NCBI GenBank assembly: GCA_022842625.1
Contig: JALHPG010000008.1
Span: 1 to 63,090 of the forward strand
Length of the DNA stretch: 63,090 bases
Origin: Bacteroidia bacterium
Lineage (GTDB): Bacteria > Bacteroidota > Bacteroidia > B-17B0 > Aurantibacillaceae
Direction: 5' to 3'
Under the pieces are notes generated by a model that saw only the letters and a list, made by a program, of their open reading frames with translations, was not told the origin of the DNA and did not search any database. A program made the position numbers and the translations under genes. This document shows positions 53,987 through 62,955 of this stretch, piece by piece (position 1 is the first letter of the stretch; every line of letters starts with the position of its first letter).

Positions 53987-54054
53987 CAAAGTAGAGCATA
54001 TAAATTAATGAAGGCATTACACCATTAAAGTAATATGTTGCAAAATTCACACAA
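53987..54054 (-). promoter_or_regulatory. Stress-regulon promoter K (tandem receivers)
   Basis: Distal GTTGCAAAATTCACACAA (54037-54054), proximal ATTACAC (54016-54022, 21 bp), -7 CTACTTTG on the minus strand (53987-53994), spacing 50. Confidence 0.7.
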
Positions 54055-54135
54055 GGAAAAGAAAATCTAAAAAGACAGACTTATTATAAAAAAAATAAAA
54101 TAACCTTTGAATGATAAACTTACTAAGAACAAGAT

Positions 54136-54837
54136 CTATTCTAAAGAATTTAAAAGATCTTCTAATTCATTTTCGGTTAGATCGCGCCACTCCCCTACTT
54201 TTAGTTTTTCGAGTTTAATATTCATAACTCGTACACGTTGCAATTTGATAACTTGATAATCAAACATAGTGCACATACGGCGGATCTGTCGGTTTAAACC
54301 TTGCGTTAATACAATTCTAAAAATACGTTTAGCATTTGGCTCTAGGCTAACAGTACAAGGTTTTGTTTTTACTTTTTCTCCGTTCAATAAAACACCTTCT
54401 GAAATATCTTTTAAGAATTGTTTACGCACCGGAAAATTTAAAGTAACAATGTATTCTTTTTCGTGACCATATTTAGAATTCGCAATCTTATCAATGATCT
54501 CGCTGTGATTGGTTAATAGAATTAATCCTTCAGATTCTTTATCTAATCTGCCAACCGGATAAACATTTTGAGGATGACCAACAGCATCGATAATATTATT
54601 TGCTATTTTTTCGGAAGTACACTCAATACCTTTTGGTTTGTTATAAGCAATATATGTTGGCACATAGTCTCTTACCTCTAATTCTTTTCCATCCACCAAA
54701 ACAATGTCGCCTTCTTTTACAGTGGTACTGATGGTTGCAATTTTTCCATTTACAACCACTTTTTTATCATCTATCAACTCGTTTGCTTTTCTTCGTGATG
54801 TAAAACCAGACTGACCAAGGTATTTATCTATTTTCAT
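54136..54837 (-). CDS. rluF: RluF-like 23S rRNA pseudouridine synthase (RsuA family)
   Basis: 233 residues. An N-terminal S4 RNA-binding domain (about 1-60; MKIDKYLGQSGFTSRRKANELID) precedes the catalytic domain with GRLDKESEGLILLTN, whose Asp attacks uridine. GLNRQIRRMC is the family's closing motif. RluF or RluB/RsuA specificity cannot be settled by eye; length and S4 domain favour RluF. A perfect -7 element ends 4 bases before the ATG, so the mRNA may be leaderless. Confidence 0.8.
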   Translation of the reverse strand: MKIDKYLGQSGFTSRRKANELIDDKKVVVNGKIATISTTVKEGDIVLVDGKELEVRDYVPTYIAYNKPKGIECTSEKIANNIIDAVGHPQNVYPVGRLDKESEGLILLTNHSEIIDKIANSKYGHEKEYIVTLNFPVRKQFLKDISEGVLLNGEKVKTKPCTVSLEPNAKRIFRIVLTQGLNRQIRRMCTMFDYQVIKLQRVRVMNIKLEKLKVGEWRDLTENELEDLLNSLE

Positions 54838-54841
54838 GCTG

Positions 54842-54849
54842 CAAATATA
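54842..54849 (-). promoter_or_regulatory. Housekeeping -7 element (TATATTTG) of the pseudouridine synthase
   Basis: TATATTTG on the minus strand, its G only 4 bases from the ATG at 54837. Transcription would start at or within a base or two of the start codon. Confidence 0.6.
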
Positions 54850-54922
54850 CTAGTATATAAAATTCTTTCGGTTGAAATAACTAAATTTATAATGAATAAA
54901 AGTTCAACTTTAAAAGGATCAA

Positions 54923-55951
54923 ATGAATTCTCGCAGAAATTTCATTAAAACAACAGGTTTAATAAGTGCCGCAGCATTATTTACACCTACAGATGCTATA
55001 GCAGCATTACCTGAAGAGACCTTAACTAAAATAAAACCTCAAGCCTTAAAACCAGGAGATACAGTAGCCATAAGCTCTCCCGCAGGTGCTGTGTGGGATG
55101 AAAATCAAATTGAAAAATTTAGTGATATTTTAAAAAGCTTTGGTTTTAAAGTAGTAATTGGCAAAACTCTAAAAGAAAAATTCGGCTACTTTGCAGGATC
55201 AGACGAGCTAAGGGCGGCAGAGATAAACGAATTATTCGCCAATAAAACCATTAAAGGCATTTTTTGCATGAAAGGTGGTTGGGGCTGTGCGCGCATTTTA
55301 AATAAATTAGATTATAAGATCATTAAAGAAAATCCAAAAGTATTAATTGGATTTAGCGATATAACTTCGTTACTTTTAGCAATCACATCAAAAACGGGAT
55401 TGATCACCTTTCATGGTCCGGTGGGTAACTCAGGTTGGAACGAGTTTACAAAAAATGTGTTTACAAATGTTGTAATGACAAAAAAACAGTTTAGTTTTCC
55501 TGAAAACCCAATTGGAGAAGATAGAATTTACACCATTCATCCGGGTAAAGTAAGTGGTGAATTAGTTGGCGGTAATTTAACGGTATTATCTTCCTTAATT
55601 GGCAGCGAATACTTACCCAATTGGAAAAATAAAATTCTTTTTTTAGAAGAAGCAAAAGAAGAACCTTATAGTATTGACAGAATGCTAACGCAATTAAAAC
55701 TAAGCGGCGTTTTAGATTCTATAAGTGGATTTGTTTTTGGTAAATGCGCCAAATGTTTGGCAGAAGAGCCTTTAAAGGCCTTTACCTTTCACGAAGTGAT
55801 CTTGCAGCATATACAACCTTTAAAGATCCCTGCCTATTATGGTGCCATGATCGGGCATATTGAAAACAAACTAACCGTTCCTTTGGGAATAAGCGCAACG
55901 ATGGATTCAGATAAGGGGATACTTTCTTTAGAAGAATCGAGTGTTAGCTAA
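54923..55951 (+). CDS. LD-carboxypeptidase (peptidase S66) with Tat-type signal
   Basis: 342 residues. The N-terminus MNSRRNFIKTTGLISAAALF has a twin-arginine signal (SRRNFIK). S66 features: LKPGDTVAISSPAG at the start, nucleophile Ser in LIGFSDITS, GELVGGNLTVL, Glu in LFLEEAKEEPYSIDRML and His in MIGHIENKLTVPLG. The family removes the terminal D-amino acid of peptidoglycan tetrapeptides during recycling, or cleaves microcin C-like compounds. Export by Tat means it would act in the periplasm, whereas classical LdcA is cytoplasmic. Monocistronic. Confidence 0.85.
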   Translation: MNSRRNFIKTTGLISAAALFTPTDAIAALPEETLTKIKPQALKPGDTVAISSPAGAVWDENQIEKFSDILKSFGFKVVIGKTLKEKFGYFAGSDELRAAEINELFANKTIKGIFCMKGGWGCARILNKLDYKIIKENPKVLIGFSDITSLLLAITSKTGLITFHGPVGNSGWNEFTKNVFTNVVMTKKQFSFPENPIGEDRIYTIHPGKVSGELVGGNLTVLSSLIGSEYLPNWKNKILFLEEAKEEPYSIDRMLTQLKLSGVLDSISGFVFGKCAKCLAEEPLKAFTFHEVILQHIQPLKIPAYYGAMIGHIENKLTVPLGISATMDSDKGILSLEESSVS

Positions 55952-55956
55952 ACAAA

Positions 55957-55984
55957 AAACGCCCTACTTTTCAGCAGAGCGTTT
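55957..55984 (+). terminator. Terminator of the S66 peptidase gene
   Basis: AAACGC / GCGTTT arms plus an inner partial stem close a hairpin just after the stop at 55951; an A run precedes and T's follow. Confidence 0.65.
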
Positions 55985-55986
55985 AA

Positions 55987-56042
55987 ATTGTCATTCCGAC
56001 CGAAGGAGGAATCTAAGATCCCTCCTTCGTCGGGATGACAAT
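55987..56042. repeat. Intergenic inverted repeat of the TCATTCCGA...GGAATCT type
   Basis: A 56-bp near-perfect palindrome: ATTGTCATTCCGACCGAAGG against its reverse complement ending in GGGATGACAAT. Such elements are dispersed between genes in many bacteria. It lies between converging genes and can double as terminator for lpdA (stop at 56051). Confidence 0.65.
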
Positions 56043-56050
56043 TACAATTT

Positions 56051-57436
56051 CTATAAATGTATCACTTCGCCATAAGCCGCAGCTGCAGCTTCCATAATGG
56101 CTTCGCTCATTGTTGGATGAGGATGAATTGTTTTAATTAATTCATGTCCTGTAGCTTCTAATTTTCTTAAAGCAACAATTTCGGCGATCATTTCAGTTAC
56201 ATTAGCACCAATCATGTGTGCACCCAGTATCTCGCCGTATTTCGCATCAAAAATTAGTTTAATAAAACCGTCTTTTGCTCCCGATGCACTTGCTTTTCCA
56301 GATGCAGAAAAAGGAAATTTACCAACTTTAATTTCGTAACCTGCCTCTTTTGCTTTTTTCTCGGTAAAACCAACGCTTGCAACCTCAGGCTGACAATACG
56401 TACAACCCGGAATGTTGTTATAATCAATTACTTCAGTATGTAAACCTTTTATCTTTTCAACACAAGTAATTCCTTCGGCACTGGCAACGTGTGCTAATGC
56501 TTGTCCGGGAACACAGTCTCCAATAGCGTAATAGCCCGGTACGTTAGTAGCATAATATTTATCGACAACAATTTTACCTTTATCGGTTTTAACGCCTGCT
56601 TCTTCCAAACCTAATCCAGTGATATTAGCTTCAATACCAACAGCAGAAAGAACGATCTCTGCGTCTAAAGTAATATTACCGGTTTTTGTTTTAATGTTTA
56701 CTTTGCAACCATCGCCTTTAGTATCAACACTTTCAACCGATGCTTCGGTCATAATTTCGATACCAACTTTTTTAAATGATTTCTCTAATTGCTTGCTTAC
56801 TTCTTCATCTTCTACCGGAACGATATTTGGTAAAAATTCAACGATGGTAACTTTAGTACCCATAGTTGCATAAAAATACGCGAACTCTACGCCTATTGCG
56901 CCGCTACCTACAACTACTAAAGATTTAGGTTGTTTTGGTAAGGTCATAGCCTCTCTGTATCCAATAATTTTTTTACCGTCTTGAGGTAAGTTTGGTAACT
57001 GACGAGAGCGAGCTCCTGTAGCAATAATAATATGTTTTCCTTCGTAAGTAGTTGTTTTACCATCTGCGGTAACATCCACTTTTTTTCCTGCTTTAACTTT
57101 AGCAGTACCCATGATAACATCGATCTTATTTTTTTTCATTAAGAACTGAATGCCTTTGCTCATGCCGTCTGCTACATCGCGGCTGCGTTTTACAACACCA
57201 CTAAAATCAGCTTTAATATTATCGGCACTAATGCCATAATCTTTAGCGTGATTTAAATATTCATATACTTGTGCACTTTTTAATAATGCTTTTGTTGGGA
57301 TACATCCCCAATTTAAACAAATACCACCAAGGCTTTCGCGCTCAATAATGGCAGTTTTAAAACCTAATTGTGATGCTCTAATTGCTGTAACATAACCACC
57401 CGGTCCGCTACCTATTACTATTATATCGTAGTTCAT
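56051..57436 (-). CDS. lpdA: Dihydrolipoyl dehydrogenase
   Basis: 461 residues, standard size. FAD motif GSGPGGYVTAIRA, redox-active disulfide in GGICLNWGCIPTK, NAD motif VVVGSGAIGVEFA, second FAD motif ATNVPGYYAIGDCV and C-terminal active-site HPHPTMSEAI are all intact. It re-oxidises dihydrolipoamide in 2-oxo-acid dehydrogenase complexes and glycine cleavage. E1/E2 genes are not adjacent. Confidence 0.95.
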   Translation of the reverse strand: MNYDIIVIGSGPGGYVTAIRASQLGFKTAIIERESLGGICLNWGCIPTKALLKSAQVYEYLNHAKDYGISADNIKADFSGVVKRSRDVADGMSKGIQFLMKKNKIDVIMGTAKVKAGKKVDVTADGKTTTYEGKHIIIATGARSRQLPNLPQDGKKIIGYREAMTLPKQPKSLVVVGSGAIGVEFAYFYATMGTKVTIVEFLPNIVPVEDEEVSKQLEKSFKKVGIEIMTEASVESVDTKGDGCKVNIKTKTGNITLDAEIVLSAVGIEANITGLGLEEAGVKTDKGKIVVDKYYATNVPGYYAIGDCVPGQALAHVASAEGITCVEKIKGLHTEVIDYNNIPGCTYCQPEVASVGFTEKKAKEAGYEIKVGKFPFSASGKASASGAKDGFIKLIFDAKYGEILGAHMIGANVTEMIAEIVALRKLEATGHELIKTIHPHPTMSEAIMEAAAAAYGEVIHL

Positions 57437-57500
57437 ATTTATTTATTTTAAAGTGTTCTAATTTAAATACTTTTATTTGATTTGGATGTTATTCAAAAAT

Positions 57501-60374
57501 TTAATTAATAATTTTTCCGTTGGTATCAATTTCTACAACTTCATAACCAAGTTTTTTCACTTTATCTAAATTAGTTGCTTTATCGCCAACAATTACCACG
57601 ATCATATTATTATATGGTAAATACTTTTTAGCGTAATCATTAATTTCAGCCTTAGTGATGCCATTTAATATGCGAGTTTGAACCGACACATAATCTTTTG
57701 GTAAATTATATTCTAAAACACGTTTAATAAAATATAACTTTTGTGTTGGTGATTCGTATTTAAGCGCATCACTTTGAGCAATTGCATTTTTAGTAAAATT
57801 CAATTCATCATCAGTTACACCACCCTCATTGTATTTCTTTAATTCTTTAAAAATCTCAACCATTGCGCTATCTGTTGTATTAGCTTTAAAACCACCTGAA
57901 ATAGTATATGGTCCTGCATATTTTGTGCCTGAAAATCCTGCACGAGTTCCGTATGTCCAACCTTTTACTTCACGCAACAAAAAGTTTATTCGGCTATTAA
58001 ATGCGCCGCCAAAACTATAATTCATTATTTGACTTCTATAGAACGAACCATTATAATCATATGGTAATGCCATATAACCAATTCTAATTTCACTTTGAGC
58101 AGCTCCCTTTTTATCTACAAAATAAATTTTTGTTTTTTCTATTTTAGGAAGGTCGCTTAATAGAACATTATTAGCATTGGCATCAAATTTTCCTTGAGGA
58201 ATAAATGCTAATTCTTTTACGATTTCATCTTTTGTAACATCACCGGTAACAGCTATCGATAAAGCATTTGAATTAATGTTTTTATAATATGCCTTAACAT
58301 CATCAATAGTTAATTTACTAACTGTTTCGGTTGTACCGTCGGCCGGATAGCTCATTACATGGTTTGGTCCGTATAATAATCTTCTGTAGGCAAGATCGGC
58401 CATGTTTGCGGCATTAGTTTGACCTTGCGTAATACCATCTAACTGTTGTTTTTTATCCGTTTCAAATTCTTCAGCGTCAAATTTTGGTTGAAGCATTGAT
58501 TCTTCAACAATTTTTAAAGTTGCTTTTAAATTTGCTTTAGTACACTGAATGCTAACACTAAGATCTTCATCGCCGGCATAATAATTAACAGAAGAGCCTA
58601 AGCGGTCTAATTTATTTTCAATTTCTTCTGCAGATGTTTTAGTAGAACTTTCTGAAAGCATACTTGCTGTTAGATCTGCTAAACCTGATTTTTCCTTAGG
58701 TTCATATAAATGACCTGCTTTATAACTTAATAAAATATTCACTTTTGGAAATTCATTTTCAACAACACCGATTAAAGGAATGCCACCATTAATGGTTGTA
58801 GAATAAAAATCAGGAACCGGAACCGCTGAAGCCGGTCCGGCATTTGGCATAACAGAGCGGTTAAAATTATCTTTAGGCTCAACAAATTTTAAATTTTTGT
58901 ATTCGGCACTTTCTTGCTCAACGGTACGCTCGTACATTTTCCAATTGTCCGGTTTAGCGGTAAGATCAGCTTTGCCCTTTGGTAAGCAGCTTAAAATAAC
59001 TGCAGGTTTATCTTTAATGTAAGTATTATAAACACGCATTACATCAGCTTTAGTAACTGTCATGTATCTGCTAATTTCTTTCTTAATATAATTAGCATTT
59101 CCTGTTAAAGTATAATAAGCTGCTAAAGTAGCACCTTTGCCTTGAACAGTGCTTAATCGATTATATAAATTGCTTTGAAACTGAGCTTTATACTTTATAA
59201 GATCGTCATCTGTAGCACCCGTTTTCTCCCATTCTGATAATGCTTTTTTAAGTTCTTTTTCAATTTCAGCTAATGAAGTTTCCGGATTTGAACGGATCAT
59301 TATTTGAAACTGACCAGCTAATTCGCGAGAGAATTGGAAAGTGTTCGCACTAGTTGCTTTTCTGCTTTCTATGAACGTTTTATATAAAGGAGAACCTTGA
59401 GACCCTGATAAAATAGTAGAAAGAATGTCAAGAGCTGCATCGTCTTTATCATTTGCCTTTACTGTAGGATATGCAATATTGATCATTGGAAATCTAACAT
59501 TATCTTCATACGAAAGATATCTGTTCTCGGTTAATTTTACCGGAGCAACAGTTTGAGGCTTTACTTCAGGACCAACTTCTATACTTCCAAAATATTTTTG
59601 AACCAATAAAAGAGCATCGTCAGTTTTAACATCTCCTGAAATAGTTACAACCGCATTGTTTGGCCCATACCAACGCATATAAAAACGCTTAAGGTCGTTA
59701 ACATCCACTCTATCAAGATCAACTAAATAACCAATTGTTGTCCAGCTGTAAGGGTGTCCTTTAGGATAAAGCGCTTCGCCGGTTTTTTCGCCAACAACAC
59801 CATAAGGTGCGTTATCGTAGCGCTGCCCTCTTTCGTTTTTTACGGTTGCACGCTGAACTTCAAATTTCTTTTGAGTAACAGAATCCAATAAAAAACCCAT
59901 TCGATCTGATTCTAACCAAAGCATTTTTTCTAATTGATTACTTGGTACAGTTTCAAAATAATTAGTTCTATCTGTATTTGTTGTTCCATTTAAGGTACCT
60001 CCGGCTTCGGTAATAATTTTAAAATGTTGTTCATCGGCAACATTTTTTGACCCTTGAAACATCATGTGCTCAAAGAAATGAGCAAAACCGCTTCTTCCTT
60101 GTTGCTCGCGGGCACTACCAACGTGATAAGTGACGTCAACATAACAAATAGGATCGCTGTGATCTTCATGTATTAAAACTGTTAATCCATTTGAAAGCTT
60201 ATACTTTTTATAAGGAATTACTATTTCGTTACCAACTTTTTTAACCTCTTCGATAAATGTTGGAAAAGGATAAGTTGTTGCCGGCCCTGAGCTGGCAATA
60301 GGTTTATTTTTTTGAGCATTTATTGAAACCAAGCTAATGGTAAATAATGCAACTGTTAAGGCTATTTTTTTCAT
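57501..60374 (-). CDS. M16 family zinc metallopeptidase (two-domain)
   Basis: 957 residues from ATG 60374; the ORF extends to 60422 but the -7 element TATATTTG at 60390-60397 lies inside that extension. Signal peptide MKKIALTVALFTISLVSINAQ. Residues about 50-480 hold the active M16 half with inverted zinc motif HFFEHMMFQG (HxxEH) and the downstream Glu. The second half (about 520-940) lacks the zinc motif, as usual in pitrilysin-like peptidases. Periplasmic peptide degradation is the expected role. The 16 residues before the chosen start should be treated as untranslated leader. Confidence 0.9.
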   Translation of the reverse strand: MKKIALTVALFTISLVSINAQKNKPIASSGPATTYPFPTFIEEVKKVGNEIVIPYKKYKLSNGLTVLIHEDHSDPICYVDVTYHVGSAREQQGRSGFAHFFEHMMFQGSKNVADEQHFKIITEAGGTLNGTTNTDRTNYFETVPSNQLEKMLWLESDRMGFLLDSVTQKKFEVQRATVKNERGQRYDNAPYGVVGEKTGEALYPKGHPYSWTTIGYLVDLDRVDVNDLKRFYMRWYGPNNAVVTISGDVKTDDALLLVQKYFGSIEVGPEVKPQTVAPVKLTENRYLSYEDNVRFPMINIAYPTVKANDKDDAALDILSTILSGSQGSPLYKTFIESRKATSANTFQFSRELAGQFQIMIRSNPETSLAEIEKELKKALSEWEKTGATDDDLIKYKAQFQSNLYNRLSTVQGKGATLAAYYTLTGNANYIKKEISRYMTVTKADVMRVYNTYIKDKPAVILSCLPKGKADLTAKPDNWKMYERTVEQESAEYKNLKFVEPKDNFNRSVMPNAGPASAVPVPDFYSTTINGGIPLIGVVENEFPKVNILLSYKAGHLYEPKEKSGLADLTASMLSESSTKTSAEEIENKLDRLGSSVNYYAGDEDLSVSIQCTKANLKATLKIVEESMLQPKFDAEEFETDKKQQLDGITQGQTNAANMADLAYRRLLYGPNHVMSYPADGTTETVSKLTIDDVKAYYKNINSNALSIAVTGDVTKDEIVKELAFIPQGKFDANANNVLLSDLPKIEKTKIYFVDKKGAAQSEIRIGYMALPYDYNGSFYRSQIMNYSFGGAFNSRINFLLREVKGWTYGTRAGFSGTKYAGPYTISGGFKANTTDSAMVEIFKELKKYNEGGVTDDELNFTKNAIAQSDALKYESPTQKLYFIKRVLEYNLPKDYVSVQTRILNGITKAEINDYAKKYLPYNNMIVVIVGDKATNLDKVKKLGYEVVEIDTNGKIIN

Positions 60375-60389
60375 AATATTAAAGATTAG

Positions 60390-60397
60390 CAAATATA
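60390..60397 (-). promoter_or_regulatory. Housekeeping -7 element (TATATTTG) of the M16 peptidase
   Basis: TATATTTG on the minus strand, about 15 bases before ATG 60374; rules out the longer start at 60422. Confidence 0.6.
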
Positions 60398-60506
60398 ACA
60401 GAAATGTGATTTTTAGCGGCAAAAAAATGGATTTTAATTAGAATATTATTATAATCAAGTTTTGTAATTTTTAACACGCTTCTGTCACTTAACAAGTTTT
60501 TGTTTG

Positions 60507-60514
60507 TACCTTTG
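60507..60514 (+). promoter_or_regulatory. Housekeeping -7 element (TACCTTTG) of the bacilliredoxin gene
   Basis: TACCTTTG matches TAnnTTTG and is 20 bases before ATG 60535; no -33 TTTG at the standard distance. Confidence 0.6.
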
Positions 60515-60534
60515 TATGACTAAATCAAAAAATC

Positions 60535-60945
60535 ATGTATCCAGAAGCAATAGTAAACCCAATGAAAGCCGAGTTAACAACTGCTGGCTTTAAGGAATTA
60601 ACAAACCCTGAAGATGTAGATAACGCAATTAAAGCTGAAGGCACAACCTTATTGGTTGTTAATTCGGTTTGTGGATGCGCTGCAGGTGCATGCCGCCCAG
60701 GAGTTAAAAAGAGTTTAGAAAACGCCAAAAAACCGAGTAATTTAACCACTGTTTTTGCAGGCTTTGATGTTGATGCTGTTTCTCAAGCAAGAAAGCACTT
60801 TTCTCCATATCCGGCTAGCAGTCCTGCTATAGCCCTATTTAAAAACGGAGAATTAGTTCATTTTGTTGAGCGTCATAATATCGAAGGGCATAACGCAGCA
60901 GCAATATCTGAACATTTAAAGGCTGTTTACGACGAATTTTGTTAA
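60535..60945 (+). CDS. BrxA/BrxB family bacilliredoxin (YphP-like)
   Basis: 136 residues. The VVNSVCGCAAGACRPGV block carries the CGC redox motif and a further Cys of the YphP/YqiW family (thioredoxin fold). In Firmicutes these proteins remove bacillithiol from protein thiols; some Bacteroidota also make bacillithiol. The YPASSPAIALFKNGELVHFVERHNIEGH segment matches the family. Own promoter and terminator, so monocistronic. Confidence 0.9.
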   Translation: MYPEAIVNPMKAELTTAGFKELTNPEDVDNAIKAEGTTLLVVNSVCGCAAGACRPGVKKSLENAKKPSNLTTVFAGFDVDAVSQARKHFSPYPASSPAIALFKNGELVHFVERHNIEGHNAAAISEHLKAVYDEFC

Positions 60946-60965
60946 TTAAATCAAAACTTATCTTT

Positions 60966-60990
60966 AAAAGACGCATATTTTGCGTCTTTT
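60966..60990 (+). terminator. Terminator of the bacilliredoxin gene
   Basis: Perfect 10-bp stem AAAAGACGCA / TGCGTCTTTT with 5-base loop and a following T run. Confidence 0.85.
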
Positions 60991-61005
60991 TTTGTTAATT
61001 TAGGT

Positions 61006-61013
61006 TACTTTTG
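61006..61013 (+). promoter_or_regulatory. Housekeeping -7 element (TACTTTTG) of the lipoprotein gene
   Basis: TACTTTTG, 32 bases before ATG 61046; fits TAnnTTTG exactly. Confidence 0.55.
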
Positions 61014-61045
61014 TCGAAATAAGGAATTAATAAAAAAGAAAAAAA

Positions 61046-61909
61046 ATGAAATTATTTAAAATTTTAGCGGCAAGTTTATTGCTAACTATAGGAAGTTTGA
61101 CTATTACCTCTTGCGGAGGTGACAAAGAGAAGGAGGTAAACCCCTTAGCAGATAGTTTACAAAGTGTTAATGGTGAATTAAACGGCAAACTAGGTGAGAA
61201 AGAATTAGCTCTACAAGAATTCATCACTAATTTTAATGAGATCCAAGAGAATTTAAATGCTATTAAAGAAAAAGAAAAAATCGTATCAAGTAATAGCGCA
61301 CAAGGAGACGTAAAAAGTAAGGAAGATCAAATTAAAGAAGATATTCAAGCCATTTACGATTTAATGTCAAAAAACAAGAACCGTATTGGGTCTTTAACAC
61401 AAAAATTAAAAAATAGTAATTTAAAATTAGAAGGTTTGGAGAAAATGATCGAGAACCTTCAAAACAGTATTAATTTAAAAGATGAAGAAATTGCTGACCT
61501 TAAAACCAGAATGGAGGGATTAAACATTGAATTATCAAACCTTACAACCAACTATCAAGAGGTTGAAACAGAAAATCAAGTTAAAACCAACGAAATAAAC
61601 ACCGCGTATTATGCAATTGGAACATCTAAAGAATTAAAAGAAAAAAATGTAATCTCTAAAGAAGGCGGTTTTATTGGAATTGGAAAAACCACTAAGGTAA
61701 AATCGGATTTTAATAAAGAATATTTTACAAAAGTGAACATTGAGCAAACTGCATCTATTAATATTGGTGCAAAAAAAGCTAAAATAATTACCACTCACCC
61801 GAGCAGTTCATACAAAATTATTGGCGAAAAACCGGTTGAAAAAATTGAGATCACTAATGCAAAAGAATTCTGGAGTGCATCAAAATACTTAGTTATTATT
61901 ATTGAATAA
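61046..61909 (+). CDS. Coiled-coil lipoprotein with C-terminal globular domain
   Basis: 287 residues. Lipobox TITSC (Cys near residue 23). Residues about 35-185 are a long coiled coil (LKLEGLEKMIENLQNSINLKDEEIADLK), and about 190-287 a beta-rich domain (NVISKEGGFIGIGKTTKVKSDFNKEYFTKVNIEQTASINI) that looks conserved in similar Bacteroidota lipoproteins. Function unknown; a periplasmic structural role is plausible. Own promoter, strong shared terminator. Confidence 0.7.
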   Translation: MKLFKILAASLLLTIGSLTITSCGGDKEKEVNPLADSLQSVNGELNGKLGEKELALQEFITNFNEIQENLNAIKEKEKIVSSNSAQGDVKSKEDQIKEDIQAIYDLMSKNKNRIGSLTQKLKNSNLKLEGLEKMIENLQNSINLKDEEIADLKTRMEGLNIELSNLTTNYQEVETENQVKTNEINTAYYAIGTSKELKEKNVISKEGGFIGIGKTTKVKSDFNKEYFTKVNIEQTASINIGAKKAKIITTHPSSSYKIIGEKPVEKIEITNAKEFWSASKYLVIIIE

Positions 61910-61927
61910 TTAATAATTTAATATTAA

Positions 61928-61960
61928 AAAGGCCCGATCGTTAGTCACGATCGGGCCTTT
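61928..61960. terminator. Strong terminator between lipoprotein and methyltransferase genes
   Basis: Perfect 14-bp GC-rich stem AAAGGCCCGATCGT / ACGATCGGGCCTTT with 5-base loop, then T run; converging genes on both sides. Confidence 0.9.
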
Positions 61961-61982
61961 TTATTTTATCTCACCTGAAATA

Positions 61983-62948
61983 TTATTTTACTTTTCTGGC
62001 CGCCACCATCATCTCTTCGCCAATATTAAAAAAAGAAAGTGTGTTATAGATCATGTTATGAATTAAAACAAATAATTTTAATTGCCACATGGGTTTATCT
62101 GTAAACTTATTAAAGTATTGTTGGCGTTCTGCCGCGTTAATAGAAGTGTTCGCCTGCGCTGTAGTTTGTTTTTTATTGCTTTTAAACTTCTTAATGAACG
62201 GCAATAAGGTGTACATGATAAACAACTTTATTTCAAACGACGATTTTATTTTAACAACCTCATAACCGTTACGTTCCAGTATTTTAGTAATTGTTTCTTT
62301 ACCAAAATAATTAACGTGATCCAGACCCATCATTTTCCAGTTATCTTTATGGCGTTTTGCAAAATAACTATCAATTTGAGGTACCTGCAAAAACAAATAA
62401 CCATTTGGCTTGGTTAACTTTGCGCATTTTGCCAAAAATTCATCTGCCTTATCAATGTGTTCTAAAACGTCCCACATCGTTATAATATCAAATTTTTTCG
62501 CTTCATCCATTTCAAAAAAATCGATGTGATCTACAGGAAGTTTAAGGTCGTTTACACAATATAAATACGGCTGTTCAGATATTTCTACACCATATACATC
62601 ATACCCTAATTCTTTTCCGGCCAACATAAAATGCCCCCAGCCTGCGCCGAGATCAAACAATTTGCCTGACTTAATAAATTTTTGAATGAATTTAAAACGT
62701 AATTTATGTCGTTGAATTTTTATCCAGTTATTTCCTGCTCTAACAGCTGCGGTAACATCTGCATTTTTGTATTGTGTGTATTGAATTTTTTTTCTGTAGT
62801 ATGGAGGGATGAAGTGTAATGAGCAGTTATTACAAGTAACAACTGCAAAATTTTCCTTCTGATATTTTAATTGAAATTTATCTTTATCGTTATTTCCACA
62901 AACACAACAATGTATATCTTCGGCCATAAAGGCTGGTATTACTGCCAT
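61983..62948 (-). CDS. Class I SAM-dependent methyltransferase with N-terminal zinc ribbon
   Basis: 321 residues (ATG 62948; ATG 62927 is an alternative). Residues about 14-50 hold CCVCGNN and CNNCSLHF, a four-Cys zinc ribbon. Then the methyltransferase core of Methyltransf_23 type: LFDLGAGWGHFMLAGKELGYDVYGVEIS (SAM-binding), DIITMWDVLEHIDKADEFL and LTKPNGYLFLQVPQ. Similar proteins methylate sugars, lipids or quinone-like substrates; the substrate is not deducible. It starts 7 bp after the stop of the 62956-63090 gene, so the two are co-transcribed. Confidence 0.85.
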   Translation of the reverse strand: MAVIPAFMAEDIHCCVCGNNDKDKFQLKYQKENFAVVTCNNCSLHFIPPYYRKKIQYTQYKNADVTAAVRAGNNWIKIQRHKLRFKFIQKFIKSGKLFDLGAGWGHFMLAGKELGYDVYGVEISEQPYLYCVNDLKLPVDHIDFFEMDEAKKFDIITMWDVLEHIDKADEFLAKCAKLTKPNGYLFLQVPQIDSYFAKRHKDNWKMMGLDHVNYFGKETITKILERNGYEVVKIKSSFEIKLFIMYTLLPFIKKFKSNKKQTTAQANTSINAAERQQYFNKFTDKPMWQLKLFVLIHNMIYNTLSFFNIGEEMMVAARKVK

Positions 62949-62955
62949 AAATCTT

